Source of the DNA: Cristatella mucedo
Lineage: Eukaryota > Bryozoa > Phylactolaemata > Cristatellidae
Assembly (NCBI GenBank): GCA_009760855.2
Contig: WPIO01000017.1
Location: 2,562,501-2,626,500, forward strand
Reading direction: 5' to 3'
Length of the DNA: 64,000 nt
Shown here: positions 48,893 through 60,869 of the stretch, in pieces
How the letters are laid out: each line of letters begins with the position of its first letter
How positions within the stretch are numbered: the first letter of the stretch is position 1
Translations under genes and position numbers: made by a program
Notes under the pieces: model-generated
What the model saw: only the letters and a program-made list of their open reading frames with translations
Database searches by the model: none
What the model was told of the DNA's origin: nothing

Positions 48893-49209
48893 TGGGTTAA
48901 CTCTACCCGAGGAACCGACTGAAGTGGACAAACGCACTAGTTCACAGAAAAGTCGACAGACTCAGTCCGCTCCTTTAGTTGCAATGGGTGCGGTCAAGTA
49001 ACAAGGAAGGATTAGCTGAAATGGGTGGGTCAGAGAGGCACAACTCTGCTGGTGTAAAGGTAGCCAAAGCGCCAGGTAAAGTAAGGATGTGGCTGCCATA
49101 GATGAAGGATGGATGGAGGAGCTATAACGGCCACTTGGCCATCCGAGAAAAGCAGCCACAAACGACCACCCTCAGAATAAAGAGTTCTACCTCAGGGTAC
49201 GCGTTCGTT

Positions 49210-49290
49210 TGACGCGTTTCCTTTGCAGCAAATGTAAAGCGCCAAGAAAGAGATCGAGTTCTCTGATGGCACTTTATCAAGAGTGTTATC
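49210..49290 (+). mobile_element. LINE-A tail only
   Basis: TTTCCTTTGCAGCAAATGTA, then the hairpin tail. Flanks show nothing further. Confidence 0.82.
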
Positions 49291-50394
49291 CTTATCCTTG
49301 CACAGCAGAGGCATTCGTGACCGCGAGCGCAGTGTGCTCGACACTTTGGCGAGGAACAGTTCAGCCAGTGACACTAGGATGAAACAAGTTGCCAAGGATT
49401 CAGGAAAAGCCGAATCTTTAATGGGCCGAGCCTTGACCTTGCTCGAGCCAACCAATCACGGTGTGCTCCCATCCTAGGGCATTAAGGTAGCTTTCAGCTC
49501 GGCAGCCCCAGCATTGTCCCTCAGATCCACCACGCAGGCCGCACAGGACCAGTTCATTACAGATAGACTAGCTTACTAGCGAGCCTGCCATTTCCTCAAC
49601 CTAAAGCCAAGTGACACGAGATTTTTACTTTACCAAGTGGAACGTAAAAAGCAGGTCCACGATTAGATAGATTAGATGAGAATAATAATTATATAAATAA
49701 ATAAAATATAAATAAATAGTAATAACAATTATCCGACGATAAATTAGCGACAAAGGTAAATGAGAAGCGTAGGACTGCGCTTAACACAATCTGGCACCTT
49801 GACAGTATAGCGAGTTCCTTTAGTTGCAACAAACGGTGCCGTCGATGCTCACGATTTTCGAGCAAAAAATCCTTGTACCGTGCCCCCAGTCTTCACATGT
49901 GGTGATGGGGTCAAACAGAGGCTGCGAACCGGGTACGTATACACGACCCAGATTAGGTGCTATCTAGTTCCGGTTAAGTATGTCTGCCTGCTTGCGTGAG
50001 CACCAAAGAATACTACGGAACGTTGAAGTCCTTGGCGTGCATAGCAGCAATACATGCAGGGCAGCAAGAACAACCAAACCGAAAGGCCAGCCTGGCTTCT
50101 GCTGTAATCACCTTGCAGTTGTAGACTTCCTCCATAAACACCTTAATCTGGTGCCTAAATTGAACATGCTGCAGAAGTGTGACAGCTGCAGCAAACTTCT
50201 CGGGGCATGAGGTGCAAGAGTACTTTTGAAGTATCTCGGCTGAAAATTACAGAGACATACCTTCAGCAAAGATAAGCATAGCTTCTTATGGTAATGGAAC
50301 TCATATGCTATATACGAACCAGGCAGAGGTTTCGATGTAAACAGAATACAAAATACAACACTAGTCCAGGCAAACAAGCATTTAATCTACTTAC
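49291..50394. other. No gene supported
   Basis: Unique and low-complexity DNA (AT-rich at 49680-49715). Nothing recognised. Confidence 0.4.
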
Positions 50395-52530
50395 CACATA
50401 ATCCTTGTGGTGATTTAGCTGACTGCTTCTCCAGCTACTTTGTCAGCAAGATAGACAAGATCAGAGAGTCCATCTCTAAGATAGCTGTATCCTCACTCGA
50501 CTCATGCCCCTCCGCAACATCCCCACAGGACTCTTCTCCCTCAATTCCATGCACCTCAATGTCTGTATTTAACGCGGCCAGGAGTGACATCCTGAAATTC
50601 ATCTCTCAGTTAGAGAAGACTACTAGTCCTCTAGACTATATCACCCTGTCCTACTTCTACGATGCACAAACTTGCTCTGCCCTATTTTACCAACATAATA
50701 AATATGTTCTTAGCCCAAGATAATGTCCCTACACCTTCCAGTAAGGCTGTTGCTAGGTCATTAATTAAGGAAGCAATACTAGACCAAAATAACTTGAATC
50801 AAGTTCTGCCTACTGTCTCCCTACTGCCGGGCCCACCTAAGACACTAGAAAGGGTACTGGCCGACCAAACTGAACTCTTGTATTGAAACTGCAAACCTAG
50901 CAACCAAGTTCTAGTCTGGTTCAAGAGCTAATCACTCCACAGAGTCATCATTGCTTCAGGTATATACAAACCTTATGAGGAATGCAGATTTAGGTAAAGT
51001 CACTGTGCTTGTATTGCTTGATCTTTTGGCAGCGTTTGATATTATCGATCACCAAGTCCTTCTCGAGTACCTCTCATCTCGCCAAGGCATCACTGGCACT
51101 GAGTTGCAATGGTTTAGGTCTTATCTCAGTGAGAGACTCCTGAGTATTGATGAAAGCACACAAAGATCAGCCGGGAAGCCACTTAAGTAAGAGGTGAGAG
51201 TACATCAGGGCTCTGTGCTTGGTGCGCTTTTTTCTCCACAATTTAGGCTCTCCCTCTTACCGATGTGATCGCCAAAAACACAGTAGGCTTTTACTTCTAT
51301 GCAGATGACACACAGCTGTATCCATGCTTTGATCCCTCCAAGCCCGTCAAATTCTCTCAAATTCCCTTGCTGCATATTTTGCTGACATTCGCACAAATAT
51401 GGCAGCAAACTTTCTTGAATTGAATAACGATAAAAACCCAACTTCTTAGCTATGGGGCAAACCAAGTGTGACTCAGAAATTTGAATCCTTAACATTCCAA
51501 ATCGGCTCTGCCAGCATATCTCCTGCTGCAGCATCTGCACAAAGTCTAAGTGTCTCGTTCCAAAGTAACCTATCACTAGACGACCACATTAGCTCCACAG
51601 GCAAGTCTGCCTACTTTCAGCTAAGCGACGTTGCAAAACTGTGGCCTACTAAGACAGGGTTACTACATAGATTTAAATTTAAATTGGTCCATGCATTTGT
51701 GACATCCTGTCTCGACTTCTGTAACTCACTGCTTACTGGTCTACCGACATATGTAATCAGGCGCTTACAGTTGGTGAAAAACTCTGCAGCTAGGCTTGTC
51801 TGTCGTGAGCGTCTGAGTTGCCACATCTCACCACTTCTCGCTGACCTGCACTGGCTCCCAATCAAGCAGAGTATTGACTTCATAGTTTTGTCATTCACTT
51901 TCAGGTCCATTCCTTCTCTGGCTCCAGCCTACCTATCAGAATTACTCCCCCAACAGGCTACGCACCGTAACACCTGCTTTTCTGACTCAAATTGTTTAGC
52001 TACACCTCGCATGAACCTCAAATCCTTTGGAGACCGTGCCTTTAGTTCGTATTCTCCCAAAGCCTGAACTCACTTCCGACTGACGTCACAACATCCCCTT
52101 ACTCGACGACATTTAAAAGAAGCGAATAAGACACCTGCTTCTCACAGCAGCATTTGATCTGTCCACGTGACTTGCACTTCGTGAATGCTTATTCATGCTG
52201 ACACTGTACATGTTACCAATAACCATATTTATATAAGTATCATTTAACTCATTTGTACAGCACTCTAAGAGAACTTAATCTCTATTCAATTGCTTCGCGT
52301 GTGCCGGGGGGTTCGAGCATACGACCTCGGCCAGACCTTGGTCGGGGCGAGCACCTTAAACATTGGGCCAATTTACATGCTGTTAATGTGAATGTCACCT
52401 CTAACCATATTATGCATGTTGACATTGTGCATGTTACCACTAACCATTTGATCATGCTTCCTTTACAGCATATCTAAAGTGCCTAGAAAGAGACTAAGCT
52501 CTCTTAGGGCGTTAGACAAATGCATTATTA
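50395..52530 (+). mobile_element. LINE-A, longest copy, with RT domain (inactive)
   Basis: Longest LINE-A copy here. It has a linker/endonuclease-RT junction (LTDCFSSYFVSKIDKIRESI), finger-palm parts (DLLAAFDIIDHQVLLEYLSS), catalytic box YFYADDTQLY-like (FYFYADDTQLYP near 51290), thumb (SASISPAAAS...SLSLDDHISS) and the conserved C-terminal part to SFGDRAFSSYSPKA. The 3' UTR is split by SINE-1 (52238-52378) and ends in (ATT)n at about 52525. Numerous stops and frameshifts. The endonuclease domain is absent or unrecognisable, so it is 5'-truncated. Confidence 0.9.
52238..52378 (-). repeat. SINE-1 inside LINE-A 3' UTR
   Basis: - strand head (GCCCAATGTTTAAGGTGCTC), B-box region and LINE-like tail GAATAGAGATTAAGTTCTCT. 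Nested insertion. Confidence 0.88.
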
Positions 52531-53309
52531 TTATTATTACTGTTGTTCCTTTTAACACTTTTTGTAGCATAAGCAAGTTTGGACATAATTTCTTATTAGC
52601 ATAATTTGCTTGTAACTCTTCTTCATTGCAAGGGCAATTGTATTTTACAGTAGTCACATTCCTTAACCCCCCCCCTCTATGGGGGAAGATGGGGGTGCAA
52701 CAAGGCTTCACAGCTTCATCACAGATGTGCACTCACTCCTAGTAGTTCTTTGTCTCTCTGAGTGACACCAGCAGACCAGTCAGTGGCAGGCTAACAGTCG
52801 ATGGCATGATATGCTCAGCTCTGACCTGCACTTATACATACAGCCACTGCGTCACTTCTCCATGGTCATTCTTTCACATTTTGTCCACAGCTTGACATCA
52901 CATAGAACCACGAGTTCAAGACGCCACTACAGGGTGCGTGCAATTTACCTATAAACGCTGCCACCGACCTTACAACTGTTGCTTGATGGTGAGCAAACAG
53001 GCAAGATGTAGCCACAATCCTGCGCAAAGATAAACAAAATTTTGAATTACCTCTGTGTACAGTTCATAGGGCAACTAATGAACTAGCTGGCAGTAATGCA
53101 AAGCAAGGCTTATGAGTTTATCTGGCTCCCGAGCTATGAGAACTCTAATAGCATGCTTACCACCGTGTATTGCCAGTGGTGCAGTGCTCTGCAGACCAAC
53201 TAGTCACAATTTTGTAAAAGTCCTTTCATTCAATACTTTAGGTCATCATCCACATGGCTTAACCATGATGCATGTTAAACATCACTCATGCCTATGTCGC
53301 TTTTTCTGA

Positions 53310-53310
<1 letters not shown>
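52531..53310. other. No gene supported
   Basis: Unique sequence with a C-tract at 52667-52675. Confidence 0.4.
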
Positions 53311-53976
<666 letters not shown>

Positions 53977-54118
53977 AGGGGATTAACATACACAACTAAG
54001 GACCCAAGCAGGACAGAATGCTGCAACACGTTTTGAGGGCACCAACAATACTATCAAGTCATACACCGGTCAAATAGTACGAACAGCAAAGATTCTTACT
54101 TGACTATCGAGGCCTGCA

Positions 54119-54463
54119 ATGGCTAAGCATCTCCAGGCTCACATATTTGCAGCCCATTTCTTCAGTTCAATAACTGGTAGCAACAGATGCTTTTGCTCTG
54201 TAGGTCCCAGATTTAAGAACTCACTTTCACGATTCTTACTAAAAAATACCATCCTTCTCCAGCAGCCTCGATACCATCGCAAACGACTATCACTTATCAG
54301 AACTAGTCCTTCAAGTAAAGCTCTCCTGAGCTCCCCACCTAATGGAGCTAAAGACCAAGATACACATCGTCCCTTGACCTTATGCTTGCACGCTTTACTG
54401 TTGCTTGGTCACGACAGCAGAAACAACAAATTTTCTGCACTTACGTGCCTTGCCGGCAACTAG
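54119..54463 (+). mobile_element. Probable degenerate LINE-B-like RT end
   Basis: The open frame contains GSNRCFCSVGPRFKNSLSRF, resembling the DRSFS-GPRLWNSLP block of LINE RT C-termini. The remainder is not recognisable. Confidence 0.4.
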
Positions 54464-54637
54464 ATCTCTCTTTGCTCGTGTGAAGGTAGTGGGCACCACG
54501 TGGCCTTGTCTCCATACTGACAGGCAGCAACCGTCTGCACTGCGCCAAGGCACGTTCTCACGCCACTCGCTGATTGTTATCCCATTGCTTTGGGAGAAGG
54601 GTTCGAGAGGAACACTCGATCGATGTGCAACCGGTAC

Positions 54638-54745
54638 CGAGTGCTAGATCAGTTTCCGTATTTTATCGAGTGCTAGATCAGTTTCCGTATTTTATCGAGT
54701 GCTAGATCAGTTTCCGTATTTTATCGAGTGCTAGATCAGTTTCCG
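54638..54745. repeat. 29-bp tandem repeat, about 3.7 copies
   Basis: Three identical 29-bp units (beginning CGAGTGCTAGATCAGTTTCC) at 54638, 54667 and 54696, plus a 21-bp partial at 54725. Confidence 0.96.
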
Positions 54746-55007
54746 AACATCTCGAGGAGTGGCACTTGCTCTGCTGGCGCTTGCTCAATGCCCGCCGCCG
54801 TGTGTGCTCTAGCTGTGCAGCGCACACGGGGCGCGGCGGCGGCAGACCAGGGGCACAGCCCGAAGCTGGACCTCGAGACGCAATGCCGGTCGCAAGCGAA
54901 CGACAAAACTAGTCACAGCCAGCGCGCCCGTGTCCGCTCTCTGCAGTAACATGACTCAGTGGGATTCTCCAAGCATCAGCAAGGCGAGCATTATCTAACA
55001 CAAGCGC
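54746..55007. other. GC/CpG-rich island, unassigned
   Basis: CpG-dense segment (GGGGCGCGGCGGCGGCAGAC) in otherwise AT-richer repeats. It could be an exon or promoter in the zinc finger locus: on the - strand it follows TGTTACTGCAG and is open for 45 codons. No domain recognised. Confidence 0.3.
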
Positions 55008-55846
55008 ACCTGGGTCATCCACGACCACATCAGCTCCACAGTCAAATCAGCCTATTTTCAGCTTCATAACATTGCTAAAATTAGGGCTTGTTTAGATAAG
55101 GATACCACGTCCAAGTTGGTCCATGCATTCGTGACATCTCGTCTCGACTTCTGCAACTCACTGCTGACTGGCCTACCAGCATGTACGATCAGGCGATTGC
55201 AGCTGGTGCAAAACTCTGCAGCTAGGCTTGTCTGTCGTGAGCGTCGCAGTTGCCACATTACTCCACTTCTCGCCGACCTGCACTGGTTACCAGTCAAGCA
55301 ACGGATTGACTTCAAGGTTTTGTCGCTCACTTTTAGGTCTCTTCATTCTATGGCTCCAGCCTATCTTTCAGATACACTAACCCATCAGGCAAAGCATCGT
55401 ACCACTCGCTTTTCGGAATCCAACAGTCTAGAAATACCTCGCACAAACCTTAAATCCTTTGGAGACCGTGCATTTAGCTCGTATGCTCCCACAGCCTGGA
55501 ACTCCCTCCCGACCTGCATCAGAACATCCCCTGACCTGACCACATTTAAAAGAAACTTAAAAACATACCTATTTAGGACAGCATTTAGTGGGTCCCTGTG
55601 ATTCGTCCTTGGTGTGCTTATGCGTGCTGACACTGTTCATGCTGCCACTAACCACATTTGCATGCTGACCCAGTGCATGTAACCCCTAACCATGTTATTC
55701 ATTTTGTTTGTTTTTCAAGCATGATTTTACTTACTATTCTATTGCGTATCACTTTGCAGCAAATGTAAAGCGCCTAGAAAGAGATTAAGTTCTCTGAGGG
55801 CGCTTTATCAAGTGCAATATTATTATTATTATTATTATTATCCACC
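55008..55846 (+). mobile_element. LINE-A 3' half, well preserved
   Basis: Open from [20 protein letters not shown] to the C-terminal TYLFRTAFSGSL stop (55599-55601), then the full 3' UTR, hairpin tail and (ATT)n at about 55818-55840. It begins at [19 protein letters not shown], so it is 5'-truncated. Best intact 3' end in the window. Confidence 0.94.
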
Positions 55847-56040
55847 CAGAGAAGCTAGAGAGAGCAAGCGTGCCGTGTGACAACGGCTGCTGATTTCATC
55901 TTGGGCGCAGCTGCAATAGGGAAGCTGTAAGCACACGGGGAAGCAAGCAAGGAGCTGGGTGCTACGACGTCCGGTCACAACACTATGGCTATGGAGGAAG
56001 CCTAGACATGGAGCACACCCCCACCCACCCATCTGCTTAC

Positions 56041-56181
56041 CGTCCTGCAGGAGGCCGCCGGGCGTGGCTGCAGTATCGCAGTCGTACTTCTTGTGCTGCA
56101 TGAATGCCACTATGTGTGCCAGCGGGAATTCCGTCTGACAGAGGCCGCAAGTCAGGAAGTCTGCAGCCATCCCGAGGATGC
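56041..56181 (-). CDS. Exon with BCL11-type N-terminal CCHC zinc finger
   Basis: On the - strand an exon between CACCTAG|GCATCC (acceptor) and GACG|GTAAGC (donor). It encodes ILGMAADFLTCGLCQTEFPL followed by AHIVAFMQHKKYDCD. This matches the N-terminal CCHC finger of BCL11A/B and Drosophila CG9650 (consensus LLTCGQCQ--FPL--I--FI-HK---C), with all four ligands present. The Met could start translation, or the frame may continue from an upstream exon, as in vertebrate BCL11 where exon 1 encodes a short NuRD-binding peptide. Lies upstream, same strand, of the finger exons at 42 and 39 kb. One gene is likely but not proven. Confidence 0.78.
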
Positions 56182-56384
56182 CTAGGTGTCAACCGAGACA
56201 GACTGCAGCTACACCGCTGCCACTTCTTGCCAGCCGAGCTGGACAACAGAAAGATTGCCAGATGGGCACCGACGAGATACGCAATGAGTACTTAGGCTAT
56301 ACTTGCCAGCGCACATGTAGTAGCTGCATCGCACTGAGATCATCCAAATAGACAACACAAACACAGGCAGCATTGCATTTGGTG

Positions 56385-56545
56385 GGTCTTTGTGTGCATG
56401 TACCTGCTTACACTATGCCTGCTGCTTGCGGATGCTACTAACAAACATTTGGTAATGCTTACAGGTAGTATCTGTAAAGTGCCTCGAGATTCAGTTCTTG
56501 GAGGGCACAATACAAATGTATTATTATTAATATTATCATTATGCA
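56385..56545 (+). mobile_element. LINE-A 3' end
   Basis: Diverged 3' UTR with tail GTAAAGTGCCTCGAGATTCA and (ATT)n. Confidence 0.75.
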
Positions 56546-57284
56546 AAGCCGGCAGGCAAAGCAAGCCGACCAGCAGCTGGAATGCAAGGTGTCTCCCCGC
56601 TGAACGAAGGCCATCAGCACACAGAGCATCCTAGTAAACCTGAACGGCCCCATCGAGTAAGCCGAGCTCAGCTTCATTGCTTTCGATCACAAGCACAATC
56701 ACAATCACATGCCAATCAATCACAATCACATGCCAGCAAGTGATCACAATCACAAGCCAGCATGCACGAGCCTCTCAGCACATGCACGGCAACAATGGCG
56801 TCCACGTGATTTCCAGCAGTTCGGCAAGGGCATCTGCCATTGCCCACAGGTCTTTAGCGAATGCTCCTGATTGTGGCTGCGCATTTAGCATTCCAGACAA
56901 GCAGACGAGTCTCACGTCAAATTTAAGAAAGTTGGTCGGCAAACAGGTCCTAGTGCTTGCACGAGAAACCAAGGTTGTAGCTCAAAATCTCTGTAACTAC
57001 CTCGGGCAGCCGGCTGGATGTCCTTGAAACAGAGGTCACATATATAGGAGAAGAATGTAAACAAGAGAAACCCTATAGAAACAGCTGCTAATGCTCAGCC
57101 TGCTATGCAAGACCTGACTGTGGCAAGAAATGGGCAGAAGTTGGTAGTACGAGCATGATTCGAGCCATATACGTCAGTGCTCTTAATCTTTTCAGAAGGA
57201 CCTGATGATTCACGGTCTGCTGCTGTGCCAAATAGATAACAAATCAGTACTGTAATGCCTATTCGGCTGTAACTGCATGAAGTC
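56546..57284. other. No gene supported
   Basis: Short direct repeats of CACAATCACATGCCA lie at about 56690-56760. Frames above 100 codons carry no domain signature. Confidence 0.45.
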
Positions 57285-57445
57285 ACAAAGACAAGTAAGT
57301 GCTAGGAGGCGAGTTTTCTATAGCACACTCAGACCCTATCGGCTTTTGGTAGCCCACGCCAGCCATTAGAATTACACAACCAAGAGAAAGCGAGTAGAAC
57401 AGCTGAGTCAGAAGGGCTGTCGAAGAAGTGAGTAGATCTAACTGG
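57285..57445 (-). mobile_element. LINE-B 3' end
   Basis: - strand: GAGTGTGCTATAGAAAACTC tail region, ACTTCTTCGACAGCCCTTCT segment shared with the copies at 40.1 and 60.6 kb. Confidence 0.72.
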
Positions 57446-57546
57446 AGATTTTGCAAAAGCCATTACCAGCAAACAGTATAATCGCAAATCTCGAAAAAAC
57501 CACTCACATCTAAATCTCGAGAATTCACTTGGCATTAGCTACAGAA

Positions 57547-57716
57547 TACTAGCTGATTAAACAGCCTCTTTTTGTATAGCGACAGAAGAGCCTTTACGGC
57601 TATCACCACCGCCTGCAGCGGCGATATAGAATTGCCCACTGCAGAATTCGACCCCACGACCTCAGGACCGAGGTCGTGAAATGCAGCCGCCTTACCTAGT
57701 GTGCCATCGCGGTAAA
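57547..57716 (-). repeat. SINE-2 copy
   Basis: - strand: GATGGCACACTAGGTAAGGC, CACGACCTCGGTCCTGAGGT, B-box region GGGGTCGAATTC, end CTGTTTAATCAGCTAG. Confidence 0.9.
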
Positions 57717-58289
57717 AATGTTCATTATGATTACCTTTTTTTTCGGACTACATAAGAATAAAGATACAAACGTGATCATTTTCTAATTAAAAAGGGTTAA
57801 TTAAACGCATCACTGTTCTGGTCACACAAGCAAAGTCGGTGGGGGATAGTGGCCACTTGCCACATTTTTGAGGCAGAAGCAAATATGAAATGAACAATTT
57901 TACCAAAGAACAAATTGTGTTACATTGAGTTATGGATAACACACCTGTATGAGAATGCTTGGTCGTCCAGATCCTATGCTAAACAACAGGGTATCCCATT
58001 GCAGATAATTCCGTACAGGTAAAAAGCAGGCACAATATACAATTGTCGTAAAAAAAGGTGTGCGACGACTTGATCGAAGCACTATGGTCAAATTAAGAAG
58101 ACAGCAGCTAATGCTGACACAAGATCCAAAGACTCCAGTGGTTCCAACCCAGTTTCGTCTCCTAACCTCCTGGTCTCCACAGTTGGTAGCTCATTTGTCG
58201 TTAGCGCCATTAATTGCTATAAGCAGTAATAAAAATCAATTTATAAAAATTAACAGTAAATATTGTATTTGTCATGCATTTATGATTGC
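57717..58289. other. No gene supported
   Basis: AT-rich unique DNA. Nothing recognised. Confidence 0.4.
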
Positions 58290-58462
58290 TTGTGATACAC
58301 GAGTGCCGTGATACACGAGTGGTTTGGCCCAGTATTAAAGTGCTCACCTCGACCAAGGTCAAGGTTAATGTATTTGATAACCGAGGTCTTCGGCTCGAGC
58401 CCTGCGGCATTAATGAAGCGCCTGAATAGAGATTAAGTTCTCATATGGCGCTATACAAATTT
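58290..58462 (+). repeat. SINE-1 copy
   Basis: Head TGGTTTGGCCCAGTATTAAA, B box GGCTCGAGCCC, tail GAAGCGCCTGAATAGAGATT. Just before it, TGATACACGAGTG is repeated twice within 30 bp. Confidence 0.88.
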
Positions 58463-60461
58463 TTATATGTTTTATTAATCGGGCTCAAAAAAGCAGAAGA
58501 TGGGCGGGTCGGATTGTACGTGAGTGTAGTTAAGATGGTCACAGTGGTGACGTTGTATGCATTCTGCATTAATTTTCATTGAATAAGTGATTTTTAATGA
58601 AGTGCGCATAAATAAGAAAATTCTTTAAGCTTGCTAGGGCACATCTGAGATGAGATCACGTGTCTGAAAGGCCTACCGGCGTATATACATCGACGGCAGT
58701 AACTGCTGTAGTCACGGCTAGCATTACAATCTATTGATAGAAAGAGGTCGCGAGTCACAAACAATCAAAAAAGTAAACTAAGTTCTGGATGGGAAGTAAA
58801 CATGCACAATAAATAAGCAGCCGGCTGTACCCTGACGTCAAGGGCTGTATTTATGCGAATGAGCAGAATATTAGCAGGTCCAGGCAACCACGTCTAAGAA
58901 AGGACGCCCGAACGGCCGCATATTTTTCCCTAACAAAATCTTTGAAAGAACCCAAGCATGTCCGAACATAGCATGTATGTGCAGTCAAAAACTGGATGTG
59001 AGTCCTTCGCTAATGATGACTATCCTGAAACTTGGCTTCAGCAAGGGAGACCGTCCATGCAATGGACAGCCTAAATAGAAAGTAATGATCACCATAACAG
59101 CCCGCAGCGGCCACACTAACGTGTCTTACCCGAATCAGAAGCTAGGGTAGCTTCTGTGTCTTATTAAATCAATGAGCTCTCGGCTGCACCACCATCACCG
59201 GCCGGTGGCAACCTCGGCTGATGCTTGAGTTCGAGATCGATGCTTCAGAATCTGGGAGTCGATTGTATTGCCACTCTTAAAAAGCCTTTAAAAATTTTCA
59301 GTGATAATGAACAGCAATAAGAGTCAATCCTTTATTTCTGTAACAGTAATTAGTCGACCGATTGCTTTTACTTACCTAGGGGCGTACTTTCACGTTACGA
59401 CAGTACAATTCCCGTTTCCGGGCTGCCGAAGCAGTTCAATGCAGCCACATGTAGAGTAAGTAGGTAGTTGGTAAATTCCCCATCCATGCAGTCGAGGTCG
59501 CGTGTGAACAATGGAGCGCTGCAATTTTAAGCACTATACGCTGCGGCCGGACGCTTTGGACACATCGGCGTTTTAAAGTCCAGTCCAAGGCTACTTACAA
59601 CATTTCGCGTTGGCGTGGGAAGTGGGAGGGGTAGAGGGCTGTCGTATATTCAGCCTAAGTTTTTAGGTTAATGTCGGCCAGTGATGGCATATTGATTGCA
59701 CGAATATAGACTAGCCCTTTGTCTTGTAGGTGATAAGCGCTGGCCATGAGCGATCAGGAATGCACAGACGAGGGCCAGGTAATTCGCTGTTTTTTTCTGC
59801 CAAGCTTGCTCGTCCTCTTAAAACAGATTTGCCTGTTTGCGTGCCTTGTCAGTGGTGACACTTTCTACGTGTGTGCAATAGTGTTAAAAGCGTGAACTAA
59901 TGCGTATCATGAAAGGCTTCAACGAACGTTGACGAATCGAAGCGCCGGTTAAAAGTTACTGTTTCAGATTGCTTCGATAAACATTGAGCACGTTCCCCCA
60001 TTGAAGCGCTTGGCGTGAAGCTGTTATCGTGGCAATGTAATTGCGCTGATGAAGTGAATTCAATGCTGCCAGTTTGTGATTCGTTACGTTAGTAAGTTAG
60101 ATGCCAAGTCTCGAATTTCTGGATGTTCTTGTTATAATTACTTTTAACATGCTGGAAATATAATTCCAGATTATAGTAGCCATTTTTATAAAGGTGGCGA
60201 TTTCCTGTGACCAGAGTAGTGGATAGCACCTCCTTTGCACCTTAAGTTTACAAATTGTAAACCAGCTTGGTTGTTTGGCTTCCGGGAGCAGTAACGTCTC
60301 AGTGCTTTTAACGCTACGTTTTTCCATTGATTGTCTAATGTCACTAAAGGAAATTTACTTGTATTTTTTAAAGTTAGCCATTTATTGCAGAGCTGAAGTG
60401 GGTATGTGAGTGTAAGGTTATTAATAATCAAGTCAGCCAATTGAAGGCTAGTCAAGTAATA
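58463..60461. other. Unique DNA, no confirmed gene
   Basis: 2 kb without recognised repeats, unusual in this half of the window. A possible 5' exon at 59730-59778 is listed separately. The 98-codon - strand frame (60186-60482) has no domain signature. Confidence 0.4.
59730..59778 (+). CDS. Possible short first coding exon
   Basis: Acceptor CCCTTTGTCTTGTAG, then an exon with a Met (59746) reading MSDQECTDEGQ in frame to the donor CAG|GTAATT. An initiating ATG exon is plausible, but a 49-bp exon can occur by chance and no downstream exon lies in the window. Confidence 0.18.
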
Positions 60462-60670
60462 TATCTCTGTCTGTAACTCCACAAAGCCATAAAGACTATG
60501 TCGGTGTTACGCAGGGGAGTTATGTATAGCGCACTCACAGCCGTATAGCGCACTCACAGCCTAAGCGGCTTTAGGTACTCATTCTGTAGCCAACAAACTT
60601 CAGCTCATGCAACAAAGAGAAAGTGGGAAGCATAACAGAGTCAGGAGAGCAGTTGAAGTAGTGAATAACA
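60462..60670 (-). mobile_element. LINE-B 3' end with short internal duplication
   Basis: - strand tail. GTATAGCGCACTCACAGCC is present twice (60525-60543 and 60543-60561). Confidence 0.8.
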
Positions 60671-60671
60671 T

Positions 60672-60684
60672 GGATGTATGTATA

Positions 60685-60716
<32 letters not shown>
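60672..60716. repeat. (TA)n microsatellite
   Basis: TATATGTATATATA-type tract. Confidence 0.92.
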
Positions 60717-60869
60717 CACTCGTAAACACTGTTATATGTGTTCTGCAATTGAAATCACTTGAGACTGCACCACTGATTCAAATTTGGAGATCTACTAGTG
60801 GGCTGCTGCAGTTTCCCAGTATAGACGTAGACTAGAGCAGAACAAAGCTTTTCGTCCATGTGCTAAGAG

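Noticed and set aside
59481-59640. Promoter for the 59.73-kb exon
   Set aside because: Moderate CpG content only; no core promoter elements I can defend.
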